64,000 bases of DNA from Neocallimastix lanati (nom. inval.) (GCA_016946835.1 JACVTC010000201.1:132501-196500), one strand, 5' to 3'. Positions 23,076 to 36,715 are shown, numbered from the stretch's first letter. Numbers and translations are program-made. Notes: generated by a model not told the origin, from the letters alone.

Positions 23076-26000
23076 TTTGAATATACAAATAAGTTAATTA
23101 AAAAATTTTAAATAAAAATACAAAATATAAATAAAAAATTAATAAACACTTCGATTTGATTTTCAAAAATAAATATTTTTTAAAATATTTAATAGTATCA
23201 AAAACTATTATTTAAATATTAATAAATTTTATTATTAAATGTATTATGTAGTTTAATATGAAAAAAAAAAAAAAAAGGAACTTTTTATTTAGTTTATATA
23301 CGGAATTAAAAAAAAAAAAAAAAAAAAAAAATTAAATAAAATATATTAATATGATATAATATATTAAAATTAATTTTAATATATATTAATATAATATTTT
23401 TTAATTTTACATTTTATTATTAAAATGTTCATCATTCATATTCTAATTTTGTTTATTTTTTCATCATCATACAAAAGAAAATTATAAATTATTAATATTT
23501 ATTATGATTAATTTAATGATCTTTAATATTTTATATCATGAATTATATTAAATATAGATATATCAATATAGATTTATTTAATTATTCAAAATTATAAATA
23601 CAAAATACTATGAAATAATGTACATGTATTTCTAAAATTGATGATATTTAATGATTGGATGATATTTCATCTCAATTTAAATATTTTATTTAATAATATA
23701 TCTGTATATAATATACATATATATTAATATATATTAAATAGTGTATTTCAAATACGTATTATTATATAATATTAATTAATAAATAAAACAAAAAATAAAA
23801 AATAATTCAATTCATCAATTTATTATAATATATATATGAATATATATTAATTTATTAATAACAGCTAATAACAATATTAAACCAATATATTAAAGAGGTA
23901 TTCCTTTCATCAAATAGATGATGATGTTTAATTTTAATAATATTATATGAAATAAATATAAAAATATTTTAAAAAAAATTATAATTAATTAATTAATAAT
24001 AAAATAATTATTTATATAATTTTATTATTAATTAATATCCCTTAGTTTATTAATATTCAAAAATTTTTACTTGTATTACATAAATCAAAATAAAAATAAA
24101 AAATAATAATAACGACTACTAATATGTTCTGTATTTTTTTTTTTTTTTTGGTTATTATAGTGATTTATTATTTAATATCCAATTAATAAAAGATCTTTTT
24201 TCCCCTTTAAATTCATTACAAAAGAATGAAAATAATTTAATCCATTATTTGCGAAGAAAAAAATAATTTTATTATTTATTATTTATTATTATTTACTATA
24301 TATTTATTTAATAAGTTAATATAACATTTTTTAGAATAATTCGATTTTTAATAATTCCGATAATTTAAAATTCTTATATGAATATATAATGTTATTTCAA
24401 ATATAAATTAATTAAATTAATAACACAACAAATACATTTTGATTAAGATGTATCGATATTTTTCATATTTTCATCAAACAATATAATAGTGATAATAATG
24501 ATAATAATTAATAATTTGAATAATATAGAATTAAATGTTAAGAGATAAAATAAAAATCATGTATATATAATAAAAATATTAATTATTATTTGAAAATTGC
24601 TTAAATATAAATATGCTATAATAAATTATATATATATGTAAATGTAAAATTATATAAAAATTGATAAATATAAAAATAAAAAAAAGAAAAAAGAAACAAA
24701 TAAAGAATATATATATGTAAATATATGTTTAAACTAATTTTTAAAAATATATATTGATTTAAAACATATTTTTTTAATTATAAATAGTTTAATAAAATAT
24801 ATTAAATATATGTAAAGAATTAATATATAATTTAATATCAAAATTAAATTTTTTTTTTAATTATGTATTTTTTAGTAGTTTCTTTCTATTAATTTTATTA
24901 TATCATAATAGAATATAATAACAATATAAAAATATTTATATTATGTCTAGTGCATATAGTTTTATTACTTATTAACAATATTATTTATGTTTATTCAGAT
25001 TTATAATAAAAAAGTTTTTTAAAAATCAATATTTTATTATTTTTTCTTGATTTTTATTAATTTTTTTATTAATATCTTTATTTAATAAATAAGTATGAAA
25101 ATAATACTTCAGCATTTTTTTTTATTATTTTAACTTTATAATAATAATTAAAATATAAATAAAAAAATAAAAATAAAACAATATATAATGTAACTTAATT
25201 ATATATTTTATATAATTCTCAATATAAATCAATGTTATATAGTAATATTGATTATAAAACAATATTTATATTTGAAATATTATTCAATTTAAAACGAATA
25301 TCTTAAAACTTTAATATATGTATTAGAGTAATTATAAAAATAAACTTTCATATATTTTTTTGGAATAGTACCTAAATTAATTATGTATATGAAAAATAAT
25401 TGATTTATATATATCTATTTAAAATTAAAATAAATAATGATAGCTAATTTTAATATATAATATTTTTCTAAATACAATAATATGAAATATGTTATAAACA
25501 TATATAATTATTTGTATTTTAATTTCATCTTTATCTACTGTTAACAATATATTATTATATTAAAATAAATATTTAAAAAAGATATTATAATAATATTATT
25601 ATTCTTTTAAATTATAAAATCTTCAATTCCATATACTTTTTTTTTAAAAAAAAATGTTTTGATTTAAAAAAAAAAATGTATGGTTATAATTATTTCTAAA
25701 TAATTAATAAATTGTTTATTATTTATAACATAAATCATATTATGAAAAATATTTAATATATCATAATTATTTATTTTGAAAATTAAAAAATTAAAAATAT
25801 ATTAATTATCATCATTAGAATTAATATATTGTAATATATTATTATATATAATATATCAACATTCAACATCTAACTTTAAATTATATTAATTATTGATTTA
25901 TATTGAATTAAATATTTCATTATATATTATATAAATATTTAATTCATATTTATAGATGTGAATTATCCATATATATATAGATGAAAAAATAGATGAAAAA

Positions 26001-28100
26001 AAAAAAAAAAAACTGATGAATTACACAAATAGTTAAAAAATTTAATCTTTATTCATATTTTAATATGTATATTATAATTTATTATAATATATATGCGGAA
26101 TAAGATGATGCTTTTTATTTCTATTAATTTTTGCTTTATTTGGCAAAAGAACCATCTTTAAATTTTTATTTTTGAAAAAAAAAAAATAAATAAAATAAAA
26201 TAAATAATATTGTTATATTAATATAATATAAATATTTATTTTATTTTATCTGACATTATTTAATACAACTTTGCTATATTATATGGTCATCATTAATCAT
26301 TGTTAAGATATTTGAAATTAAATAGTAAGATAATTTATTAAATAATTATAAAATCATCTTTACACCTAAATTTATTATTATATTAAATTATTATTAATAT
26401 ATATATTACTGTTTATTTTAGAGCGGAATAATTAAACCGACACCAATTTATAGTATTAATTATTAAAAAGATTCCTATATTTTGAATAAATAAATATTAT
26501 TTTAATAAAATTTTAAAATTAATATCTATATCTAGTTTTTAATATTTATTTTTTTATTTTATGTTTTACTTCTTCAACATTATTATTCTTTTAAACATAT
26601 CAAAAAATTCTTCATTCTCTATTTAAATTTTTTACTTCCTATATTAATTCTTTTTTCTATCTAAAATAACATTTTTTCCCTACTTTTATTCTTATATTTT
26701 ACAATTATATTCTTATTTCTTTGTATATTAACTTTCTACATTTATATATTACTACTTATAATTAGATAAAATAAAAAAAATAGTATAACTATATACAATA
26801 TACAAATTAATATTATATATTTAATGTAATTATATATTTTTTATCTGTTCTTTTTATATTCTTATTATAATAATTACAAAATGTATTATTGAATAGTATT
26901 ATTCAATTTAATTAAAAATGAAATACTCATTGAAATCATTAACTTTTAAAATAATATATTTATATAATTTATTATGATATTATTTCAAAACCATGTTTGA
27001 AATAATAAATACATAATTAAAAAAACTTATAACTATATATAATAAAAGTATAATATATTAATTAGAATATATATATTAGATATATTTATATAATATACAT
27101 ATTGTTGTAGTTGGTTAATATTATTAAATATCTATATTTCGTATATATATATGACTAACTATCTTTCTCATTAAACCAATTAATAGATAGATAATTGTTT
27201 AAAAAAAAAGTTTTGATTAAAAAGGTGGAATTATTTCCCCTACATATTTAATACTAATTCATTGTTTTAAAAGAAGGAAATAAGTATTTATTTTCATTTT
27301 AATTATTAAATAAATTTTATTAACAAAAAAATTAAAATATTTTTTCAAATGTAAAGACTGATGTAAATAATTAAATTATATATTATATAAATATATTAGA
27401 ATATAATTAATAAATTCATAATAATAAAAATATAAAAAATATCAATTTTCTTTTAGATGCTTAGTATTTATTTTTTTACATCTATTTTTAAAAAAAAAAA
27501 ATTAAAATAAAAAAATTAATAAAAAATTAAAATAATTATAAACTTTAATTATTAATAATTTTTAATTTAATTAAATATATTAACATATTTTTTTTGTATA
27601 TTAAATACATAATTACTATTTTAATATCAAATAATTATAAAATGTGAAGCATTAATGTTAATAATTAAAAAAAGATGAAGATTTGTTTAATTTTTCATTT
27701 AAATTGTAAATTACATATATTATACAAAGTAAATTATTTTATACTTTATATTTTTTTTTAATTTACTTAATTAATTAATTATTTATTTTATTATCTGTTT
27801 ATGTATTTATTTATTTATTTATTTATCTATTCATTCATTCATTTGATTATATTAAATTATTTATTATTATTTATAATTTATAATTTAATATTTAATATTT
27901 ATAACTTTTATTTATTATTTATTATTTATTATTTATTATTTATAATTTATTAAATATCATAATTTATTATTTATTAAAAATACAAAATATGAATCTTATA
28001 AATACATAGTTTCCATAAAGTGAATTAATATTTCAAGGGAAAAATATATATATATAATTATCAATTGGTTGGATTATAATTGCTAATATTTCAAATAAAT
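23076..28100. other. Long AT-rich non-coding stretch between the synthase copies
   Basis: Five kilobases of very AT-rich DNA with A/T-tracts (23265, 23310, 24127, 26000) and scattered AT dinucleotide runs. I see no open frame of coding quality, no RNA gene and no transposon motif. The first ~150 bp is the promoter and 5' UTR region of the minus-strand synthase; only about 10 bp before its ATG (TATATTCAAA) match the other copy. Confidence 0.65.
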
Positions 28101-28335
28101 TTTAAAAAATTACAGAAAGGGTTATTTACAAATAAAAACTATTAGAATACATGAAATATATGAAAAATAAGCTTCAAATCTATTGAAACATATTGTTATA
28201 TAATTAATGTATAACTCACAATATAATAATATAAGAACATTTATTTTAGAATAATTAAGTGCTAATAACTTTTTATCATAAAATATATTAGTAAAATTGA
28301 CATAATTATAAACCATAAATTCATGACTCTTAACA
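28100..28335 (+). repeat. Probable LTR remnant before a primer-binding site
   Basis: The segment ends CTTAACA directly before a tRNA-Lys-type primer-binding word, the position of an LTR. Its left boundary is not clear and no partner LTR was found on the right. Confidence 0.35.
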
Positions 28336-29350
28336 GATTAAGAGTCTCATCTGACTTTTAAAAAGATTCTTAGTAAACTTAGTAAAATAATTGTTTGCCG
28401 GTTAAAATAGTATGCTAAAGATAAATAAATCGGAATTTTAAATTATGATAAAAGTTGCTCATTATATCAATTTAAGGAAGACTAATAAAACTGATTGAAC
28501 ATTTGAAATAATTAAATTTGCAAAATTGAAAAAAGCGTAAAATATAAATGGCTAACAAAAAAAAAATTACCACAAGTAAATAAAATTATGAAAATATAGT
28601 AATATTAATTTAACAGAGAAAAAACACGAATAATCATATATTAGAACAATATCCTCATACATCTCTTGAGACTCTTAATGAAACTTTAGAAACTTAATAA
28701 TTATACACTTTGTGATAAATTATTTATCATAAGTATACAAAATACAAATTAATTAATATACATCATTTATTCAGATTTAAGTAATCATATATTAAATAAT
28801 AGTTTTTCCTCAACCACAAAACATATTATTTAAAGTATATTTATTTTAATATATATTTATACATATCAAACATGAATATATATATTAACAATAATAATAG
28901 AGGAGACTATATGTTAGATATATTATTCAAAATCATTTAAAATATTATATTCCAAATATTTAAAAAAAAATATATTAAAATAGTAATTCCTTGAGTAAAA
29001 TGAGTAAATTCTAACGATAATAATATTATTAAACTTATGGTGAAATGAGATTAGATAATAACAAATTTAAAATTATAATACAAACCTTTGTGATTTAAAT
29101 AATAATTATAACCATGAGTTATATACAAATAGATGATGTTAATCCATCAACAAACTATACTTTTTGATTGTAAATTATTTAAGAAATTATAATTATTAAA
29201 CTTTTGTCATAAATATTTTAATGATGAGAAAATTAAATATATAAAATCCTTTTTGAAATTCGGATATTAGAGGAGAATAAGTAACATAAATTAAAGATCT
29301 ATATAATGAATCGTCCATTTAAGTAAAATGATCACGAGATATATATCAAT
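28336..29350 (+). mobile_element. Diverged copy of the coding-poor LTR unit
   Basis: It starts with GATTAAGAGTCTCAT, the same primer-binding word as at 903. From about 28760 it follows the order of the non-coding block at 3640-4300: CTCAACCACAAA, a TTTATACATAT word, an AGAGGA word, then CTTGAGTAAAATGAGTAAATTCTAAC and TTATGGTGAAATGAGATTAG, matching the TAGCGTGAAATGAG repeats. Only about 400 bp separate primer site and block, against 2.7 kb in the first copy, so the hydrolase-like gene is absent here. No coding sequence is visible. Confidence 0.5.
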
Positions 29351-29407
29351 AAATAATAAATTACCATTTAATTATTAATCTTTAAGATCTAAAATTAAAA
29401 AAAAAAA

Positions 29408-29439
<32 letters not shown>

Positions 29440-29573
29440 CATTAATACATTAATAATGTATTGATTTTTAATACAAAATCTGAAATATGTAATAAAAATT
29501 TCATCTCTAAAAAAAAAATTTACCGATTAGTAACATATTATTGGATCATAATTATTTTTATCCGTTCCTTTTT

Positions 29574-29619
<46 letters not shown>

Positions 29620-31085
29620 TTTATATAATTAAATATAACTTTTTATTATAATGTAAAAAAATGAAATAATTATAAATAATACCAAATATTTCTCAATTAA
29701 TAATAAAATTAATATTTAATATATTGATCAATAATAATATTTTACCTTTTAGAATCAAAATCTTGTTTATATATCTATAATAATAATTAATAAAAAAGAA
29801 TTAAAATAATTGCTTTAAATTATTTTTAAGCATCCTTTATTTTATTAAATAGAAGGGAAAAAATAGAAAAGTTTTTTATTTTCAAAATCGTCATATAAAT
29901 TCAAAATACAAGTCCATAAAATTTTTAGCTTTATAATTGCTATTTTTAAGAGTGATTTTTTAAATATCTTATATAAATAAATATTTTTTGGTTTAAAAAA
30001 CATATTTTTATTATTAAAATTATTGTTTTTTTTTATTTTTTTTTACCAAATGAAATATATTTTAGTATATTGTTAAATATATATTAATATATAATAAATT
30101 ATATTAAGACTTTAATATATGTATATATTTTTATTGTTTATTTGGAAGCCTAATAAAAAAACTTCTATTATTAACATTAATTATTATTATTTAATATTAG
30201 AAATTAAATAGCAAAATAATTAATAAATTAATTAATAAAACATTATTAATTATTATTATTATAATTATATTTATATTTATACATTTTTTTATATAAAATT
30301 TACGTTAATAATAATTATATTAATAAATACATTAATATCATTTATCATAATATCTATAATTATGAAAATATTAATTTGAATAATTAATAATTGTTTTTGC
30401 TTATAAGAATTAATATGTAATAAGCAGAATATATTTTTTTTAAATATAATTATTATAATAATATTAATAGTATCTAATTTTGTTTATTATTAAGAGTAAA
30501 AATATTTCTTTTTTTTTTTTCTTTTTTGCTTTCTTCGGCTTGGTCTGGTTTTGTTTGATTTTATTTTTACATTTATTATAATTAAAATAAAAAAATAATT
30601 TTTTTTTATTAATAATATCATTTAATATATTATAAAAAAAAAAAAAAAAAATTAAGATGAATCTCAATCTTATAGATTTAATTTCATCTTGTATTTAATA
30701 TATTGTATCAATATATTGTAATATATATTTAAATAATACATCTTATTTTAATAACCCATTACCTGCTATATACATAACAATAAAAATAAATAATATAAAT
30801 TCATCAAAAATTTAATAATAGATGTTAATATATAAAAATTAAATTAATTTATAATATATTATAATATATAAAATAAATATATGATATATATTAAATTTAT
30901 TATATATCCTAAATATTCCATAAATATATAAATACATAAAAAAATTCTTTTTTTTTTAATGTTCAATATTTATTAAACAGATAAATATTATTACACTTAT
31001 TATTATAAATACTTCAAAATAAATAATTATATCTTTTGTTATTTAAATAAAGTTTTTATTAAAATAATTTATAAATATATTCAAA
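29351..31085. other. AT-rich DNA upstream of the second synthase gene
   Basis: (ATT)n at 29411-29449, (TTTA)n at about 29575-29618, a T/A-tract pair at 30508-30525 and 30632-30650. No gene. The last ~150 bp is the promoter and 5' UTR region of the plus-strand synthase and does not match the other copy beyond TATATTCAAA. Confidence 0.65.
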
Positions 31086-32336
31086 ATGTCAACTGCTTCA
31101 TCTCCATACGCTAGAATTTCAGATATGTTAAGTAACATTTCAAATTTCAATATTATTGATACCACTTTAAGAGAAGGTGAACAATTCGCTAATGCTTTCT
31201 TCAACACTGAACAAAAATTAAAGATTGCTAAGGCTTTGGATGATTTCGGTGTAGAATATCTTGAATTAACTTCACCAGTTGCTTCTCAACAATCAAGAGA
31301 AGATAATGAAAAGATTTGTCAATTAGGTTTAAAATGTAAAAAATTAGCACACATTCGTTGTCACATGGATGATGCTAAGGTTGGTGTTGAGACCAGTGTT
31401 GATGGTTTAAGTGTTGTTATTGGTACATCATCTTACTTACGTAAATTCTCTCACGGTAAGGATATGGATGCTATTTACAAGGTTGCTGGTGAAGTTATTA
31501 CTTTCATTAAGTCTAAGGGTAAGGAAGTTCGTTTCTCATCTGAAGATTCTTTCCGTTCCGATTTAGTTGATTTACTTAGACTTTATCGTCATGTTGATAG
31601 ACTTGGTGTTAACCGTGTTGGTGTTGCCGATACTGTTGGTTGTGCTAATCCACGTCAAGTTTATGAATTAATTAGAACTTTAAGAGGTGTTGTTAATTGT
31701 GATATTGAATGCCACTTCCATAATGATACTGGTTGTGCTATTGCTAATGCTTACTGTGCCTTAGAAGCTGGTGCCACTCACATTGATACCTGTATTTTAG
31801 GTATTGGTGAACGTAATGGTATTACCCCATTAGGTGGTTTTGCTGCTCGTATGTATGTTGCCGATAAAGCTTATGTTACAGACAAATACAATCTTCATAT
31901 GCTTCGTGATATTGAAAATATGGTTGCTGACTTTGTTGAAATTCAAATTCCATTCAATAATTACATTACTGGTTATTGTGCCTTCACTCACAAAGCTGGT
32001 ATACACACTAAAGCTATTCTTAACAACCCAACTACTTATGAAATTTTACGTCCAGAAGATTTCGGTATGACTCGTTATGTTTCTATTGGTCATCGTCTTA
32101 CTGGTTGGAATGCAGTTAAATCTAGATGTGAACAACTTGATTTACATTTAACTGATGCTGAAATTAAGGAAATTACTAGAAAGATTAAGGAATTAGCTGA
32201 TATCAAGCCATTAGGTATTGAAGAAGTTGATTCATTATTACGTGCTTACAACAATCAATTAGATAGTACTAGTCATGAAGATATACATGCTGCTGCTGAT
32301 GCTGCTGGTGCTGAAATTAAACATGAAGCTGACTAA
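31086..32336 (+). CDS. LYS20: Homocitrate synthase, copy 2
   Basis: The same 416-residue enzyme as at 21825-23075, with every active-site motif intact (DTTLREGEQ 25-33, CHFHND 209-214, THKAGIH 301-307). In the seven 40- to 60-bp blocks I compared across the gene, coding DNA is identical including third positions. Similarity starts about ten bases before ATG and fades just after TAA. Further downstream weak homology persists (TTAGAAAATAATTTTTAAT; TTTTCTCAATGAGAA at about 32559; CGAATAATATGAACG at about 32687), so the duplication included the 3' flank and is older than the coding identity suggests. No intron. Both copies should give the same product; two homocitrate synthase isozymes also exist in S. 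cerevisiae (LYS20/LYS21), but those differ in sequence. Confidence 0.96.
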   Translation: MSTASSPYARISDMLSNISNFNIIDTTLREGEQFANAFFNTEQKLKIAKALDDFGVEYLELTSPVASQQSREDNEKICQLGLKCKKLAHIRCHMDDAKVGVETSVDGLSVVIGTSSYLRKFSHGKDMDAIYKVAGEVITFIKSKGKEVRFSSEDSFRSDLVDLLRLYRHVDRLGVNRVGVADTVGCANPRQVYELIRTLRGVVNCDIECHFHNDTGCAIANAYCALEAGATHIDTCILGIGERNGITPLGGFAARMYVADKAYVTDKYNLHMLRDIENMVADFVEIQIPFNNYITGYCAFTHKAGIHTKAILNNPTTYEILRPEDFGMTRYVSIGHRLTGWNAVKSRCEQLDLHLTDAEIKEITRKIKELADIKPLGIEEVDSLLRAYNNQLDSTSHEDIHAAADAAGAEIKHEAD

Positions 32337-32785
32337 ATTAATTAGTTATAGCTAAATTAAAATATTGAAAGCATAATATTTTATTAATGTTTTCTATTCT
32401 ATTATTATTATTTTTATAAAAGATATCCCATATTTATTTAATTTATTAGAAAATAATTTTTAATGTTAAATATATATTTATTCTTTTTAATTTATATAAA
32501 TTTATATATATATAAAAATTTATATATATATATTTTTATATATTATATATGTAACGGATTTTCTCAATGAGAAGCTTTCATAAATTTAGAATTAAAATTA
32601 TCATGTACATGTAATATATAGTTAAAGAAAAAAAAAAATTATAACAATAACAATTAACTATCATAAATAATTATTATTTTTTTAAACGAATAATATGAAC
32701 GTATAAAAAAATTTGCACTTAATTATAACATAAATTAATCTTATTACTAAAAAATAATTAATAAAAATTATATTTTTGTTAAAAA

Positions 32786-32817
<32 letters not shown>

Positions 32818-32980
32818 CTAATTTTTTTCTAATTTTTTAATTTATTTATTTATTAATTTATTAATTGTTATATTTTAGAAATAATTGTTCAGGATTTTTA
32901 TTTTAAATCTAATTTTATAGTGGTGTTTTCTGTATAATTATAATTATTATTTATATTCTATGTTCCTTCTTGTTAGAACT
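32337..32980. other. 3' flank of synthase copy 2
   Basis: AT-rich, with the conserved hairpin word TTTTCTCAATGAGAA and GAATAATATGAACG shared with the other copy, and a T-tract at 32789-32818. No gene. Confidence 0.6.
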
Positions 32981-32984
32981 ATAG

Positions 32985-33424
32985 GGAACAAAGTCATTTA
33001 AAAGTACTTCTATTAAAGAGAGCTATAAATATGGAATCTCTATTGGTGATAAATACTGTTGTGGAGGTTTCTTTGCAGATGATATTGTGTTATGTGCTCC
33101 AACAAGATTTCAACTTAAGAAATGATTAAAATTAGCCAGTAAATGTTTCTGAAGGAGAAGACCATAATTTCAATTCGGATAGTCAATTCAAACCCTTATC
33201 TGGAATAAGAATTTCTTTCAAACAGAAATCTTATAATTTGGAGATGAGGTTCGTTACATATGAACTCTTTTTCAGAATTTATTTATATACTTTATTTTGA
33301 ATATTACATTTTATTTCACATTACTATTTTAAATATTATTATGTTTTAAATTAATTTTTTATAAATTGAGGGTTTTTTCAAAAGAAAAAAATTCTTGTAA
33401 TTAATAAATAAATAAATAAATAAA
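32985..33424 (+). pseudogene. LINE reverse-transcriptase fragment with 3' end
   Basis: The frame reading YGISIGDKYCCGGFFADDIV (about 33026-33090) carries the non-LTR reverse-transcriptase FADD motif. It parallels the minus-strand LINE at 34.4-36.1 kb, which has YGISIGDKRCC and LFADDIM. Stops follow soon. The fragment ends in (AATA)n at 33405-33424, a plausible LINE tail. Confidence 0.7.
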
Positions 33425-33672
33425 GTTAAATGTTCACAATAATTGTGACTGTAAAAAAAAAATCCTGATAATATTTCTTTTGATTCGAGGAAGAGTTTAG
33501 CGGTCTCCATACGATCTACTTCTATGATGTTACTTATTTGTTTTTTATTTTATTAAATATTTTTTAGTAGAAATGATCTCTAATTATATCATATTACCAT
33601 AATATCTTTTAAATTTTCTGTTTTTTTTTATTGATTTACATAAGCTTTATTTTTTATTAAATTTTATTTTTA

Positions 33673-33707
<35 letters not shown>

Positions 33708-33756
33708 ATACCTTTTTTATATATTATTTTTAATCTTTATTATATTTACAATGTTT

Positions 33757-33804
<48 letters not shown>

Positions 33805-34080
33805 TTAAAGTGCATACAAATATATTAATAATATTTTTTAATAAACAATGCAATTGAAGTGTATTCCCTTCCTAGTCTAAAAAAAAAAAAAAATATTTTT
33901 ATCCTACTGAGGGTAATAATGGTAATGTAGGATTAAATGTTCTTGTCAAAAAATGGTAACTAAGAATTTAGGTATATGCTTTTTCTAGTGGAATTATTAG
34001 ATTAGAATAGTTTAGGTTTAAAAATAAAGAATGTATTAGTTTATATGTTTTAATTAGTGAGAATTGTCAAGGAATAAAAT
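33425..34080. other. AT-rich DNA with long T-tracts
   Basis: T-tracts at 33676-33706 and 33753-33800. TTCCTAGTCTA followed by an A-tract at 33867-33894 resembles the 3' tip and tail of the SINE family. No gene. Confidence 0.5.
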
Positions 34081-34084
34081 TTAA

Positions 34085-34480
34085 TATCAATTTATCTTTC
34101 TTGTTTTTCTTGATCTCGAAAAAGCTTATAATTCAATTCTAATTTATAATAAACTTACAAAACTTAATAATATTGGTATTCATATATAATATATTTGATA
34201 AATGCGAGAGATATGGTATAATTACTAAAAGAAAAAAGTGTTGTGATTGTCTATTTGATGATAATATTGTTTTGTTGACTCCTACAAAATTACTCTTAAA
34301 AACCTCTTAAATAGAGTTCATAATTTGATTATTGAAAATGAAATAGTTTTTGGTATTAGTAAATGAGCTTCACATGTTAAACTAAAGAACTTTATACCTT
34401 CAAGACATTATGAAAATCCTACAGCTTGATATGAACCATCTACCATGCACTATTCAAGATATATATTATGGAATACCTTT
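34085..34480 (+). pseudogene. LINE reverse-transcriptase fragment
   Basis: FLDLEKAYNSI (about 34106-34140) matches the F-x-D-L-x-K-A-Y-D-S motif of non-LTR reverse transcriptases. Further on a frame gives ERYGIITKRK and then a degraded F-D-D-N-I-V-L in place of FADD. Internal deletion and stops are evident. Confidence 0.6.
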
Positions 34481-36120
34481 CATTGAATCATTGGATTTAA
34501 AGCCTATTATGACGTCTACAACGTGATATATCTCTAAGTAAATTAGAGATAATACATTTCGAGTTTTTCCATTTTTTGAAACACCTTACCTGAGCAATCT
34601 CACAATAAAGGGATGTAAAGCTATTCTCATTAGAAAATCCTTCAATCCAGTATAATCCTGTTATTAATTCGTGTTGGTGTACTTCTCGTTCTTTCTTTGT
34701 TCGATCCAAGTAGAGGTGAATAATATTAAACTTGCCCAAATACTAAAGCAGGAAATAACATTCATTTATAAGGGATAGGAATATGATGATTCTTAAGAAA
34801 TCCTTTAATTGAATATAGTGCTTTTCTAACTTTATTATTCATTCTCTGTATGATCGGTTTCAATTCTAAATCATTTGAAAACGGTACACCTAAGTAGGTA
34901 TAACAATTCGTCTTAGGTATAACTCTTGACTTGAAAGATAAAAGATAGGGTTATTATTATTATGAAATCTTGAAACTTCCCCTCGTACTACTAAACTTGC
35001 ACATTTATTGATACCAAATTGAATTTCATTATTCCGAGTCCACTTACTGGCTAATTCTAATAATTTTTTAAGTTTAGATCTTGTTTGAGCGCATAACATA
35101 ATGTCATCTGCAAAGAGACCTCTACAACAGCGTTTATCACCAATAGAAATTCCATATTTATCACATTTACTAAAAGTGTCATTAATGAATAAGTTAAGAA
35201 TATTGGTGAGAGGGGACAACATTGACGAACACCTTTCTTAATACTAAATAATTCCGATAATTGTCCATCAACCTTTTCACAAGCCTTGAAAGACAAGTAT
35301 AAGTTTTCAATAAATTCATAGCACTTATTTCTAATACCTGAATCGTCATTAAAACATTAAATACAGGAACTGAGTCATACGCCTTTTTAAGGTCCAAAAA
35401 AGCAAGGTAAGTATCTTTATTTTCAAAATTTCGTCTCTGACATATAATTTTTAATGAAGTATAAAGATTTATACATTCTTCTCGGTTACGAAATCCATAT
35501 TGTTTTTGATTATAAATCCTTTATCAAATCCATATTTAGAGATTCTATCTGCAATGATTTTTGCCATAATTTTTAATCCATTATTGATAAGAGAGATGCC
35601 GTGATAGTTATTACAATCTAATGGATGGTCCTTTTTATGAATAGAAACTATCAATGTGATGGATAATTAGTGTGATTCTGAAGCCATGTGAAAACTTCAG
35701 AGAATGCATATCGGACTTGTAATGAGTGTTTCTTAGTGGGAATAAAGACATTACCTATAAGACACTTAATGTGATACCATAGACTATAAATTGTTAAAGA
35801 AACAAGATAAGTATATAAATTATCTTTAAGTACTGCTTGACATGAAACATGATATCCAAGATATAAACCTCAGCAACCTGGTGTATTTGGATCCATTTTT
35901 TTTCTGGAAATACTTATATTTGGGAAGTGATACTTTACATACATGGATATTTAGCATCATTAGTACCATTACCTCGTTTTTGAAAACATAGGAATAATGG
36001 TTTAAAAATGTGTTGAAGTACTCAATATTATCTCTTTTCAAAAGATTCCATCCATCGGTATTCCAACTAAGACAAAATAAAACTTTTCTGCGTTAGAATA
36101 TGAAATTGGATTTTGAGAAT
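34440..36120 (-). pseudogene. LINE relic with endonuclease and reverse transcriptase
   Basis: Read on the minus strand. Around 36090-35690 a frame starting LSWNTDGWN continues with F-Q-K-R-G and ends near a G-N-V-F-I-P-T-type strand, the pattern of APE-like LINE endonucleases. Reverse transcriptase follows: a NNYHGISLINNGLKIMAKII region (about 35610-35550), FLDLKKAYDSVP (about 35400-35365), KKGVRQCCPLSPI (about 35235-35200) and LFADDIMLC (about 35125-35100). A post-RT region reads to about 34500. At least five frameshifts or stops break it. It belongs to APE-endonuclease non-LTR elements (L1/Tad/jockey-like); the clade cannot be fixed. Confidence 0.8.
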
Positions 36121-36554
36121 TAAAAGAATTAAGATTATGTATAATGGGAGAATTGAATTCATGATTGGCAATTATAAAATTTTCTAAATTCGTTGATCTG
36201 AGATTTGCTGAGTTTGTATTATTGGATGTGATATTAGATATTATTATTTGTTTTAAATGTTGAAATGAAACTTTATGATTCCATTTGGAACATCTACAAT
36301 ATAAAATTTTAACTTCTCAAATACTTTTTTTACAAATTTTGTATGGCTGAAATTTGGAGGGTATATACTTTAATCTTGAAGAAACTTTCATTGAATTTAG
36401 TAATCCTTTTCACTGACAATATATTATTATTGAATTCTTTGCATCATGAATGAATAAATTACTTCATTTTAGCATTGATCTATGAGTGTATACCACGGAT
36501 AAAAATCAACCTTGTGTTTTCAATAGATGTTCCATAACATCATAAACTCAGATG

Positions 36555-36556
<2 letters not shown>
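36121..36556 (-). other. Possible 5' part of the LINE relic
   Basis: Less AT-rich than average; minus-strand frames give pieces such as VEKVFEKLKFYIVDVP-like text without a diagnostic motif. Position upstream of the endonuclease suggests LINE ORF1 or spacer. Confidence 0.3.
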
Positions 36557-36558
<2 letters not shown>

Positions 36559-36590
<32 letters not shown>

Positions 36591-36715
36591 GCTGCAATTA
36601 TTGTGAATTTTAATCTTTATTTATTTATTCATTTATTAAATATATGAATATTTTTTTATAAAAAAAAATAAATATTATTTGTCCAATAAGAACATAATAA
36701 TACTTAAAATAGACC
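36559..36715. repeat. Dispersed repeat R1, copy 2
   Basis: A T-tract, GCTGCAATTATTGTGAATTT, AT-rich DNA, AAATAAATATTATTTGTCCAA and CATAATAATACTTAAAATAG, in the same order as at 20521-20700. Confidence 0.65.
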
